Assembly: GCA_963555705.1 (NCBI GenBank)
Contig: OY743176.1
Span: 42,547,026-42,611,025, forward strand
DNA from: Ligustrum vulgare
Taxonomy: Eukaryota; Streptophyta; Magnoliopsida; Lamiales; Oleaceae
Reading direction: 5' to 3'
DNA: 64,000 nt
Of the stretch, positions 54,798 to 64,000 are shown in pieces; position 1 is the stretch's first letter, and each line of letters begins with the position of its first letter. The translations under genes and the position numbers were made by a program. Below the pieces are notes generated by a model, which saw only the letters and a program-made list of their open reading frames with translations, searched no databases and was not told where the DNA came from.

Positions 54798-56420
54798 ATT
54801 TATTATTATAGTTTTTATTTTAGATTTTTAAGGAAAATTATATTATAATTTTTACTTCATCCTTTAATATTTATTATTTATAATATAATAAAACAATAAT
54901 ATACTACTCAGAGTATTCCATTAATATTTGGACTGTAACTTAGTCCATAACTCAGAAGTAGTTTTAGTGTCTCCAATAGCTCTCATCACATTTTCATATA
55001 AGTAAAATAAATAGTACTCCAAGCTAATTTTTGCAATTCAGTTCTTTTAACAAGAATCATGCCAGCAAGCCAAGAACTATCTAAGGCTCCAAGAGATTTT
55101 AATTGCATTAAAAAAAAAAAAAAAAAACTTCCATTTTTGAACCCACATGTTAAAGTCCCCCCCCAATCATATAAACTCAGTTCAAATTTTGCAGAAGCCA
55201 TTACATAAAGAATAATTAAGAAAATTGAACAAGTAGGTTAGGGGAGACACAAAGTTGTAGGACCAAGCAATCAAAACTAACTTTAATCTACATGATCATA
55301 CAAAAATAACCACGTAGTATATTACAAATTTTAGTATGACAGTTACAGTTATAGTGACATTTCTTTTAATACAAAAAGATTCAATTTCTTCACAAGTTTG
55401 AGTAAAACAAAACACAAAATGAAGTATAAACAAGAAAGTAGAGATCACGGTGTTGGTTTATTTGATTTTCTCCTTCAAGATTCTCCATATACAAATTTGT
55501 ACTAGAATTATCAACTCAAAATATTTTCCGACCGAAGCCTCAGAGATTAGGTATAACCTACTCTCCTATTGAACATCCACTAGAAGTGTAAAGCTCAGTA
55601 TTGCAACATAAGAATCAATCCAAAACTTATCTTTTAGACTTCCAATCTACTTCTCAGAGTTACTGTTCACACAAGGACATCACAAACCACAACCCAACCA
55701 ACTATCAATAATCAAGGAACTTATTCCACTGATATTCACAAAGAAATAAAAAAGAAGAAGGGTGTAGCATAAGAAAAACCACAAATGATATTTTCGAGAT
55801 CAGAGAACCAAAATTTTATCTCAAAACTCTGAAGTTAGATGGAAGAACTGAATGACCAAAAGTGATGGTTCAATATACCAAGTAGAGATAGCTATGAAGC
55901 GTCCAGAAGAAGCTAGATTAAAGGGCTATAAGAAGGACAGATGTCAAAATCCCAACAAATGCCCCAAACTTAAAAATGTGTGTTTTCAAGTAACACAATT
56001 TAATTCGAATTTTAGTAGCACACTGCACACATGCACAATTGTTCCAACACTTTATTCAACTTAATAGTAATATCATGATCCTAAAACAGATGTATATCTT
56101 AAAGTTGTAGGTAATATTGTTAGGACAACAATGAACAAAACAATGGAAGAAGTAAAAAAGAGAGATTTTTTCCCCTACAATATCTAGATTTTTTTTTTTT
56201 TTTTTTTTTCGGGGTATTTTATTTCTCGAGAGCATGAATCAGTAGAAACTCGTAGCATTTAATTTAATTCTTCTTTCTTTCACAAAATCATACTGCAATA
56301 GATCTTTGCCTCTTGCTTGACTCGATGAAATCATATAAAAAAAACTAAATGATAATGAGCTTATAAGGAATTTGGTTACTCCACATAATAAGTTATCCTT
56401 TAGGGATGAAATTTCAATTC
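54798..56420. other. No gene seen
   Basis: AT-rich sequence with A and T runs (55110-55126, 56189-56209). The frames 54986-55201 (minus) and 55852-56064 (plus) show no domain. CCCTGATGCAT-like coding signals are absent. Confidence 0.4.
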
Positions 56421-56424
56421 TCTA

Positions 56425-57454
56425 CAAGTAGTATTAGAGCCATGTCCTAGACTTAGTCATATGGACGCACAAGAAAGATCCTGATTGCAAACGAACGAAG
56501 GTGATGGACTCCAATTTGGATTTCTATGGTATGAAAAATCCTTGATTAGCTCTTAAGGTGGTGACCCAGACATAGTAGAATATTTAGGCCTTGATAGAGT
56601 AGGTATACCTTCTTGGTTTGAGTAAGAGAGATGGATGGACTATCAATTGAAGGGGGCCAAAATAATGATATTGTACTTAGTTTGGAAGTGGGGATTGTTG
56701 GAATGTGCAAACGAATCCCACATTGATTAGACATAGGGTAAATGATGGGCTTATAAGGTATCTTGCTACTCCACCTAATAGGTTAACATTTTGAGATTGA
56801 ACCTCAATTACTTACACATCAAGCTTATTTTGATGTACATGAAGGAAACTATGGATTTTGCAGAAATTACAAGTAAGTTGATATCTGAAGAAAGGAGAAA
56901 ATGTGGAAGTGATAGTTATCTAAAAACGCATTGCTTATTACTGAAAAGTGAAAGGGGGGTAACTCCGTGAGAAAAGAGACAACTTTTTGGAAATGTGGAC
57001 AATCTGGTCATGTGAGAAATAATTGTTCAAAAGGTGAAGCATACTCGGCTAATTGATTGAAGTTGGAAAATGTGACTCTATTGGTGAAGGATGGTGATGA
57101 TGTACTCTGAGTAAGATGTTTACATCCTCATGGCATGTCGCTAGTTGTGATGATAGATGAGGTGTTCTTACTAGTGGGTCCATTTGTTTGCACACGAACA
57201 TTAGTTTGGCTTTGAAACAGGTGTGTGGAGGAATTAATTTTGATGGCTAATGAGCTCTCGGGGAATGCCAAACATGGGAGTTGCACCATAATTTTTCAAA
57301 AATTTTGTTTCGACGTGAGCCGATGAAATGCTAAGAGTTTGCATATAATCCTGAGTGGTTATACTCATATGGTGGAGTATGAAATTGTCAACGTATAAAT
57401 GCTTACCTAATATTGCCCAATGTTTGACTTCGATTTTTGGTTCAAGGTGGAGAT
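56425..57454 (+). pseudogene. Copia-type retrotransposon remnant with gag zinc knuckle
   Basis: A decayed PBS-like AGTATTAGAGCCATG lies at 56429. LTR-like text occurs around 56698 (GTTGGAATGTGCAAACGAAT, GGGCTTATAAGG), related to 56355. From 56830 a gag C-terminus is readable: DFAEITSKLISEERRKCGSD, then FWKCGQSGHVRNNCSKGEA. In the knuckle the first Cys is replaced by a Trp/Phe context. Frame changes and stops follow. The remnant ends with AAGGTGGAGAT (57444-57454), a copia-type polypurine tract. Confidence 0.6.
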
Positions 57455-57965
57455 TATGGGGGGTTTGACCCAAAATACAAAGAATAAGAAATTGGGCCTT
57501 TTTGGGAATAAAAGGGCCCATTAGGAAAGTCTCCAATTATCCATTTTTTGTGGCTGAATTGACAAGAAAATAGAAAGAAAAAAAGGCTGCCATAGACGTG
57601 AAAAGAAAAGAGGAGAAAAAAAGGAAAAGACAATTTTTTAGGCACGACTTCTTCAAATTTTTAGGGTTTTTTAGGCTTATAAATATGTGTATTGAGAACC
57701 AAAAAAGTGTGGATAATATGTGTGATTAAACAAAGAAAATTGGGAGCTTAGCATAATAGTGTAGTTTCTTGCAACTCTTTGTGATTTGATTCAAATTGTA
57801 CAAACTTGTGCATGGTAGAAATTTATATTTAGTATTTTCTCTGTAGTCTGTGAGATTGGGATGGTGAGTATGAAGTCTATATAATAGTATAAATTTATTA
57901 TATAGTGGGAAAGTTTTGGGGATCTATTTTGCATTGTTCTTCTTTATTTTCTTGTTTGCTCAATA
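57455..57965 (+). repeat. LTR-like copy 1 after the copia polypurine tract
   Basis: About 511 bp starting TATGGGGGGTTTGACC. Landmarks: GAAATTGGGCCTTTTTGGGA, GCTGAATTGACAAGAAAA, CTTATAAATATGTGTATTGA (TATA-like) and CTTGTTTGCTCAATA at the end. It matches 58034-58543 along its length with many substitutions. Confidence 0.75.
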
Positions 57966-58033
57966 TTTATTTGAACATTAGCAGTTTTGATGGGTGAATT
58001 AAAGAGGGAATTGGCATATATCCAACAAGATAT

Positions 58034-58543
58034 TGTGGGGGTTTTTTTTCCTAAAATTAAAAAGAAAAAGAAATTGGGCCTTTTTTGGGAATAAGCTCAT
58101 TAGGGAAATGTCCAATTATCCCTTTTTAGTGGCTGAATTGACAAGAAAACAGAAATAAAAAAAAAGGGCAGCCATGGACATCAAAAGGAAAGGAGAAAAA
58201 AAAGGAAAAAGACAATTTTTAGGGCAGGACTTCTAAATATTTTTAAGGTGACCTATAAATATGTGTGTTAAGAAGCCAAAAAGTGTGGCTAATATATGTG
58301 ACTAAACAAAGAAAATTGCGAGCTTAGCATATTGGTGTGGTTTCTTGCAACTCTTTATGGTGTGATTCAAAGAGTAGAAACGTGTGCGTGGTAGAAGCTC
58401 ATGTTTAATATTTTCTGTATAGTATGCGAGATTGAGTTGGTAAGTACAAAGTCGATATAATTGTACAAATTTATTAAATAGTGGAAAAAACTTTGACGAT
58501 CCATTTGACACTGTTCTTAGTTATTTTCTTGTTTGCTCAATAA
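58034..58543 (+). repeat. LTR-like copy 2
   Basis: About 510 bp starting TGTGGGGGTTTTTTTTCC and ending CTTGTTTGCTCAATA. Only ~68 bp (57966-58033) separate it from copy 1, so this is a tandem LTR pair rather than a full element. Confidence 0.75.
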
Positions 58544-59460
58544 TTATGGGGAATTTACGAAAATGACCATTTTTATGCTTGTTGAACCAAAAATAGACGT
58601 GGCTAATAACTATTGCAAAAAATGGTCAATTTTAGGACCAAAATATCTATTATGCCCTTACTATAATTAAAAGGTAAAATTTATATTAAACACTGCACAA
58701 ATCTCAAGATCGGTATCTTCTTATTGGTTATTACATATTGATTATTATCTATTAGTTATTGCCTTCTAGTTCCTTGTGGTAGAATTATATAGTGGGTATT
58801 GACCAAATATTTTTGAACAATGAAGATGATTATTTCAAAACTCTATTAATATTAAGAATAAATTATATAGTCAAAGTTGCCAAAATCATATCATTTTCTT
58901 TGAAAAGTATATCAACATTCAAGTTTGCTAGTTCGTTGGCTCATAAATCTTAGTAGAAGGTAATTTGTTTTTTATATATTGTTCATGTTGATAAATCTTC
59001 TTCGATATTTATCGGTTTGATAACAATAGATTTGATTTTTTAAAGAATTATTAGCCTATTTGAAGTCAAATTATTGGAGTATTTGAACTTGAATCCATGT
59101 TCTTTTATGTGTGTTCCTTCAACATTGTCACATCCTTCTACAATGAACTAGATAGATAGGAATTTAAGGTAGTTGTATATTGAGAAGGTCATTAATTATG
59201 GATTTGGTGGTTGAAGAAGAAGATAAAATTCATGTTGTGCTATCTGAAATACCATTCTCGATGTTTAATGAATGTCGAGAATGATACTTTGTAAATGGTG
59301 GAATTGGTTATTGAGGAGAATTAAAAATGCACAAGTGTAACTAGTCATGTCGTTCTAGACATTTCCTAAATGTTGATAATGATACTGCAAATGTAGTTCC
59401 AGACATCTCATTACTTAAATCTCGAGAACACAATAACTCATTGGTTTTTATATGGAATCG
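58544..59460. other. No firm gene; leader of the MULE remnant possible
   Basis: AT-rich DNA. From about 59190 short frames appear that may belong to the decayed MULE coding region downstream. Confidence 0.35.
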
Positions 59461-59469
59461 TTTGAATTT

Positions 59470-60950
59470 GTACACCTGGACGACGATTGGAAGTGACTTG
59501 GCAATTAGAAAACATCAATTCTCTTTGGACGTGACATTCAATACGAAGAGCTTGTAAATAAATTGTATGAGAAACTTAATTTCGATAGAATGAAGTATAA
59601 GATCCAATTGAAATTCAAGGTTCCGAACATTAATATACCTCCCGCAGATGTAGCAGACAATGAGGATTTGCAATGGTACATCTCTCTCCATACACAGACT
59701 GTTTTGTGTGTAGTTAAGGATGAATATGCTGCTAAAGACAATGAGTTCAACTTAGGAGTTCAACACTTATCACCCCAAGAACATGCATGGTCTGGTAATG
59801 AAGAAGAGGGTGTGTGCAAATTACAAAATAATTCCTGAAATATAAGTAGTGCGACATGAAGATAATCAGTTACCCAAGAACGAACTTCTATGTCAAGAAC
59901 AATATATGAGAACTAAATTTTCTTCGGAAAAAAATAGATTCATACAAGGCTTCGACCGAGAAGTTTCATTTTAAGGTGAAAAAGTCAATCGAAGATCGCT
60001 TACTGTTTGTTGCATTGATACAACTTGTCGTTGGTTAGTAAATGTCTAAAAGGTCAAAAGTTCATAAGTATTTATGATTTGATGCTATATACCTAAGCAC
60101 GCATATTCTTTAGATATCCGATACAATGCAAAAAATCATGCGATAAGTGTCCTAATCGGGGAGCACATCATGATGCAATTGGATGATACCAACCAACCTT
60201 ACGTTCCTGTAGCTATTATCGAAGATATGGAACGTGAGTTTGGTGTCTAAAGGGGTCGTACAAGGGCATACCTTTAGTAGCTGCAGATTAAGATTCGAAT
60301 TTGTAAATTTATCCTATTGCTTAGGGTATTTTTGATGCTGAGACAAATGCATCATGGGAGTGGTTCATCTCGAAGTTGAAAGATGTCGCAGCGGACTCCA
60401 ACCAACTTGCATTTCTTGGATCAAGCGCGCTATTACCATTATGTTTCCTTCTCATCGTGGTTCTTGCATGTGGCATATAGAGAAAAGTTTCATCGTTTAG
60501 TGAAATAATAGTAATACAGCGTCCTTGTTCAATTGAGCTGCGATGGTCTACCGTGCCTCAGAGTTCAAAAATTAGATGGAGCAGATTAGAATCATCCATC
60601 CATCAACGGCGAGTTACTTAGAATGTGTTGGTACATCTTTATGGTCTCGAGCAATGTTTGAAGGGAACAAGTACAAAATCATGATAAACAACATTGTTGA
60701 ATCCCTTGATTTAGTTCTATGGCGTTGATGAACTTTTCCCATAACCACATTGGTCTAAAGCATAAGATCCATGACGCAACAATGGTTCTTCGAGAGGAGA
60801 TATGCATTTACAAAATATACAATTTCTTTAACATTGAGGATGGAGGCAGAGTTGAAAAAAAAATCGACTCTGGTACAGTTTTACAGTTGCATGACATGGC
60901 TCCATTGAATTTCGAGGTAGGCATAGGCCACTTGGGATTAAATTTTCAAG
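59470..60950 (+). pseudogene. MULE (MuDR-type) transposase, decayed
   Basis: The N-terminal part (59563-59838) reads MYEKLNFDRMKYKIQLKFKV, then ADVADNEDLQWYISL, the Mu-type N-terminal region. The DDE region is fragmentary: FDAETNASWEWFISKLKD near 60335, then WFLHVAYREKFHRL-type residues near 60460. The C-terminal part reads SLWSRAMFEGNKYKIM near 60630, NNIVESLDLVLW near 60690, and TQQWFFERRYAF near 60780. These are landmark segments of plant MULE transposases in the right order. Many stops and at least four frame changes make it nonfunctional. Terminal inverted repeats were not identified. Confidence 0.75.
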
Positions 60951-61011
60951 CACTGGCTACTAAAGTAATGAAGAGTTTCGACAATGGTCACTTGGGATTA
61001 ATTTTTGCAAT

Positions 61012-61040
61012 CCCCCCCCCCCCCCCCCCGAAAAAAAAAA
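61012..61040 (+). repeat. C18-G-A10 homopolymer junction
   Basis: Eighteen C, one G, then ten A, immediately after the MULE remnant. A ~20-bp direct duplication (CACTTGGGATTAAATTTT at 60930 and CACTTGGGATTAATTTTT at 60989) precedes it. Confidence 0.9.
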
Positions 61041-61203
61041 TTGAATAGCCGAAGGAGGAGGACTCGATATCAGGCACCATATCATGTGGTAAAAAAACAA
61101 GTAACCTTTTTTTTTATGTTGAAATACATAACAGACATTTTGCTTAAATCATTCATCTTCCTGCGTGTTTGGTTTGTTGGACTGATTCTTGGATTTTACC
61201 ATT

Positions 61204-61360
61204 AAGGCTCTATATGGCAACACTGTAGCAATTATAAATTTGTTTATTTATGTCTTTTAGGTAAAATTTGTGGTTAAACGGTGTAAAGAGAAAATATGCG
61301 TGGTTAAAAAATGGTTTGTTGTACTGTTTATAAATTGTATTGTGTTAAAGAACAGAGGCT
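61204..61360 (+). mobile_element. MITE family M1 copy
   Basis: Starts AGGCTCTATATGGCAACAC and ends GTTAAAGAACAGAGGCT; the core GGTAAAATTTGTGGTTAAAC is followed by AGAGAAAATATGCGTGGTTA. It shares the core with 29511-29677 and has more divergent ends. Confidence 0.6.
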
Positions 61361-62214
61361 AAGAAGTAACAAAGTTCATATTCATCTAGCATGGTGTCAT
61401 ATTATGCATCCTTCTAAACTCCATTTTACATAGCAAATGCAAGCTCTCGACTTCAAGAAAATTAAAAGAACAATTTTTGAATATGGCTTCTTGGAAGTTC
61501 ATTTACTTGTGTTTTTGACAAATTTTTCGTGTGTTTGTTTCTATTTTCAATAGACAAAGAGTCAATTAAGGACAGGATAGAACAAGAACAAGAACTGTAC
61601 CATAGTCGAAATTTAGTAACTCTGGTAGAAGAAATTCCATTGTTGTGCTTTAAAATCCCTCGATCCTTGTGTGCAACATTTAAAAAATATCAAAATAGCC
61701 AGGCACCATAAAACAATCACCCTCACTGCCCCCGGATGAATCAAAATAGAGTACCTGATGGACAACTCAGACGGGTTCTTCACATGCCCTATTCCTTTTG
61801 ATGTCACATTGGAAGAATCCCCATTATATGCTATGTTATCATTTGTAGCCGCATCTTGCTCCTTGGAGTCTCTCTTCCTCCCAAACATCATATCATAATT
61901 CTTAAATGTACAACAAAAAAGATATTCTATATAAATAAGCATATTCCAAATACAAATTAAATAACTTCAAACAATTGAATGAAATGATAAAACTCCAAAG
62001 GTCATCAGGTATTTGACGACCTATATCCCAAAAACAAATTTACACACCCAATTATAAGGAGAATTGCGGTTTTATTCCTAGAAGTGTAATCGAACTACAA
62101 GATAATACGAGAAAAAGAACTTACACACGATCCTTTAAAATAAACTAAAAATCAGAATGTCAGTGGTTGAATTTTATATTTTTTTTATTCAAAGCCATTT
62201 ACATAGAGGAAAAG
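61361..62214. other. No gene seen
   Basis: Two overlapping opposite-strand frames (61529-61711 plus, 61613-61942 minus) are open without a recognisable domain. Nothing else stands out. Confidence 0.35.
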
Positions 62215-63060
62215 TGTAACGATCTGAAAACTTTAACGTCCTTTATTGTCTCTTATGACGTAATAAAAGTATTTTATAATTTATGTAATTATTTTGACAT
62301 GTAATGAAATAAAAAAGTGCTTTAACGAAAGAGAATCAAAAATATTAAATAAGGAAAAGTTACGTCAAAACCTTATTTAAGTGTCCCTTTTCTCGAGACT
62401 TTTTCCAGCACTCTCGACCTTATTTGATTACATGTCATATATGTATGGTCAAGTTCTTGGAGTGAACTTCAAGAATATTAAACAGTTTGTCATTCCGACC
62501 AACGGACGGCCTAGGTGAATTCTTAAAGTTAGGATTGTAAAAATGGTTAACCCGAAAATTGTTTTGAGTAGCCTACTTTGGGAGGCTATAACTTTCTCCT
62601 CGGTTATCTATTTATTGCATCGTAAATTGTGTGTGAAAGTACGCCATGAGTACTTCGAAATACTACCAAGAAACCAATATTTCGAATCCGTTTGATACCT
62701 CGAATCTTAGCTCCAATATGGCTCCTCGAAACTATTTTTGAAAGAAATGAAGCATGAGGTATCAAACCTATGGGACACAGCTGCAATTATAGCTTTCCTT
62801 AGTCACCCAATATAGACCTTACACCTCCTGCTTTTGCATGAAAATGACATTCCACCTCCTACTTAATGAGTTAGCTGAGTCATTTGCTTTATATTCTAAA
62901 ATAAGAATTGTAATCCTCCATGAACGTGGCTTTGTTATTCTTGTGCATCCCTTCATCTCTATAAATAGCCACAACCATACACAAAGATCTCATACATATT
63001 TATTAGCTAAGAAACTGTGAGTTAGAGAGAGAATGATTCCATTCCTTCGTTCAGAATCTT
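62215..63060 (+). repeat. Gypsy-type LTR-like sequence (Tekay/Del-like), ends uncertain
   Basis: It begins GTGTAACGATCTGAAAACT, close to the TGTAACGACCC starts common in plant gypsy LTRs. It contains GACCAACGGACGGCCTAGG and GGCTATAACTTTCTCCTCGG, phrases I associate with such LTRs. A promoter-like CTATAAATAGCC (about 62960) is followed by a leader with AGTTAGAGAGAGAATG. Neither PBS nor second LTR is visible, so it may be a solo or truncated LTR. Confidence 0.45.
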
Positions 63061-63237
63061 AGAAAGCAAAAGTTATAATGTGGGTTTAATCTTTGTTAGG
63101 ATCAAGAAATGTTAATATAATAACATGATCATGGTACCTTAACCAGAGTTCTGTAGATCCAAAACCAGTGAAAAAGCCTTGAAGAAAATCTAGAAAAATA
63201 AATCCAGAAACGTTGAATTTTCTGCAAGTATCAAACA

Positions 63238-63712
63238 TGGTATCGATATATGTACAGTAAAAATCAGGACAGACAACATGTATCAATACATGTGACAACA
63301 TCAATACCCCTACAAAGTAAAGAACTTCTTTATGTCCATTCTGAATTAAGGTGAATGGAATATGTTTAATTGTTTACTTGATTAAGTGATTTCGTTATAA
63401 TTTCATATTTAATATGATATTGTTAATATTATCGTGATATTATCGTGATCTTGTTATAAGTCCAATATTAATATTATCGTGACGTTATCGTTATAAGTAT
63501 TCCTCATTTAATATGTGAATATCATTATTAACATTACCTTGACATTCACATGTTTAACATAAAGAAGGTGATCAACTAGATTATGATCACTATCTTGATA
63601 TCAATGTCATACTCTTAAAAGATTAACATTATGTATCGATACATTGAATATATCAAACAATTTCAGTCCTCATTTTATGTATCGATATATTAGGGTATGT
63701 ATCGATACATAC
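63238..63712. repeat. Cluster of (A)TGTATCGATACAT-like palindromes and ATTATCGTGA repeats
   Basis: GTATCGATATATG (63240), TGTATCAATACATG (63279), ATGTATCGATACAT (63631), ATGTATCGATATAT (63678) and ATGTATCGATACAT (63696). Between 63420 and 63490, AATATTATCGTGA recurs at least three times. Function unknown. Confidence 0.75.
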
Positions 63713-63784
63713 TAATATATGAATATCATAAGATTAATTCATCTATCTGCAATTCCTAAATATATGAAATTGTGTGATTTGACT

Positions 63785-63828
63785 TTGTCTTGACTTGACT
63801 TGTCTTGTCTTGTCTTGCCTTGTCTTGT
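63785..63828 (+). repeat. (CTTGT/CTTGA)n pentanucleotide array
   Basis: About eight 5-bp units: CTTGA twice, CTTGT repeatedly and one CCTTGT variant. Confidence 0.9.
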
Positions 63829-64000
63829 ACGTGATCTTAGACTGGTCAATATGATAAAGGTAATAAATCGATGTGTCATCTACTTGACATAATATATGGT
63901 TATATCCGTTTGACTTGACTTGAGAAGATGAAATTAAAGTAACTTTGAATATTAATCTTGATTATATAAGAATTTACTTGTTTATGTGCAATCTATGAAT

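Overview
The window is AT-rich nuclear DNA of a flowering plant, probably a eudicot. The evidence is plant-type Ty3/gypsy, Ty1/copia, LINE, hAT, PIF/Harbinger, MULE and Helitron sequence, a fragment of a plastid isoprenoid gene (DXR) with plant exon boundaries, and dispersed short inverted-repeat elements. I find no intact host gene, no rRNA or tRNA gene, no CRISPR and no organellar insertion. It reads as a nested, gene-poor transposon landscape with a few broken gene fragments.

Layout. 1-1000: three exons of a DXR pseudogene (minus strand). 1484-6188: Helitron-like repeats, including three head-to-tail copies of a ~0.85 kb unit and two hairpin + CTAG 3' ends. 6189-17998: a possible larger Helitron that hosts the best-preserved element, a ~7.1 kb Ty3/gypsy element (9895-16963) with 912/915 bp LTRs, a 5-bp target duplication, PBS, PPT, gag and pol. 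Its LTRs differ by only 3 substitutions and 3 one-base indels, but the long gag-pol frame carries two in-frame stops. 18416-28218: nested DNA transposons: a candidate hAT of the Tip100 type, a PIF-like inverted-repeat element, and a decayed PIF/Harbinger gene pair (Myb/SANT-like gene and DDE transposase), the transposase split by a 2.54 kb solo LTR. 28354-29439: a PIF-like element with TAA duplications. 29700-32750: mostly unassigned, with an ARF-GAP-like C-terminal fragment.

33133-41885: an old Ty1/copia element with ~170 bp LTRs. Its coding region has almost gone, but 2.3 kb of it is a dense array of short hairpins. It also hosts a truncated copy of the same LTR family as the solo LTR. 43073-44265: a 5'-truncated LINE. 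46000-50350: a decayed Tat-type gypsy remnant (minus strand) with three different tandem arrays. 51100-54800: GC-richer inverted-repeat elements, one a hAT with a perfect 8-bp target duplication. 56400-58545: a copia remnant with two adjacent LTR-like copies. 59500-60950: a MULE transposase pseudogene. 62215-64000: gypsy-type LTR sequence and palindrome/microsatellite clusters.

The genes do not form a pathway; they are parts of mobile elements in various states of decay. The most unusual structures are the copia hairpin array with a near-constant YNGAA loop and changing stems, the ten ACGGCCGT palindromes at regular spacing in the young gypsy LTR, and the 54-bp tandem unit made of three consecutive hairpins. 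All family assignments come from reading motifs by eye; no database search was possible.
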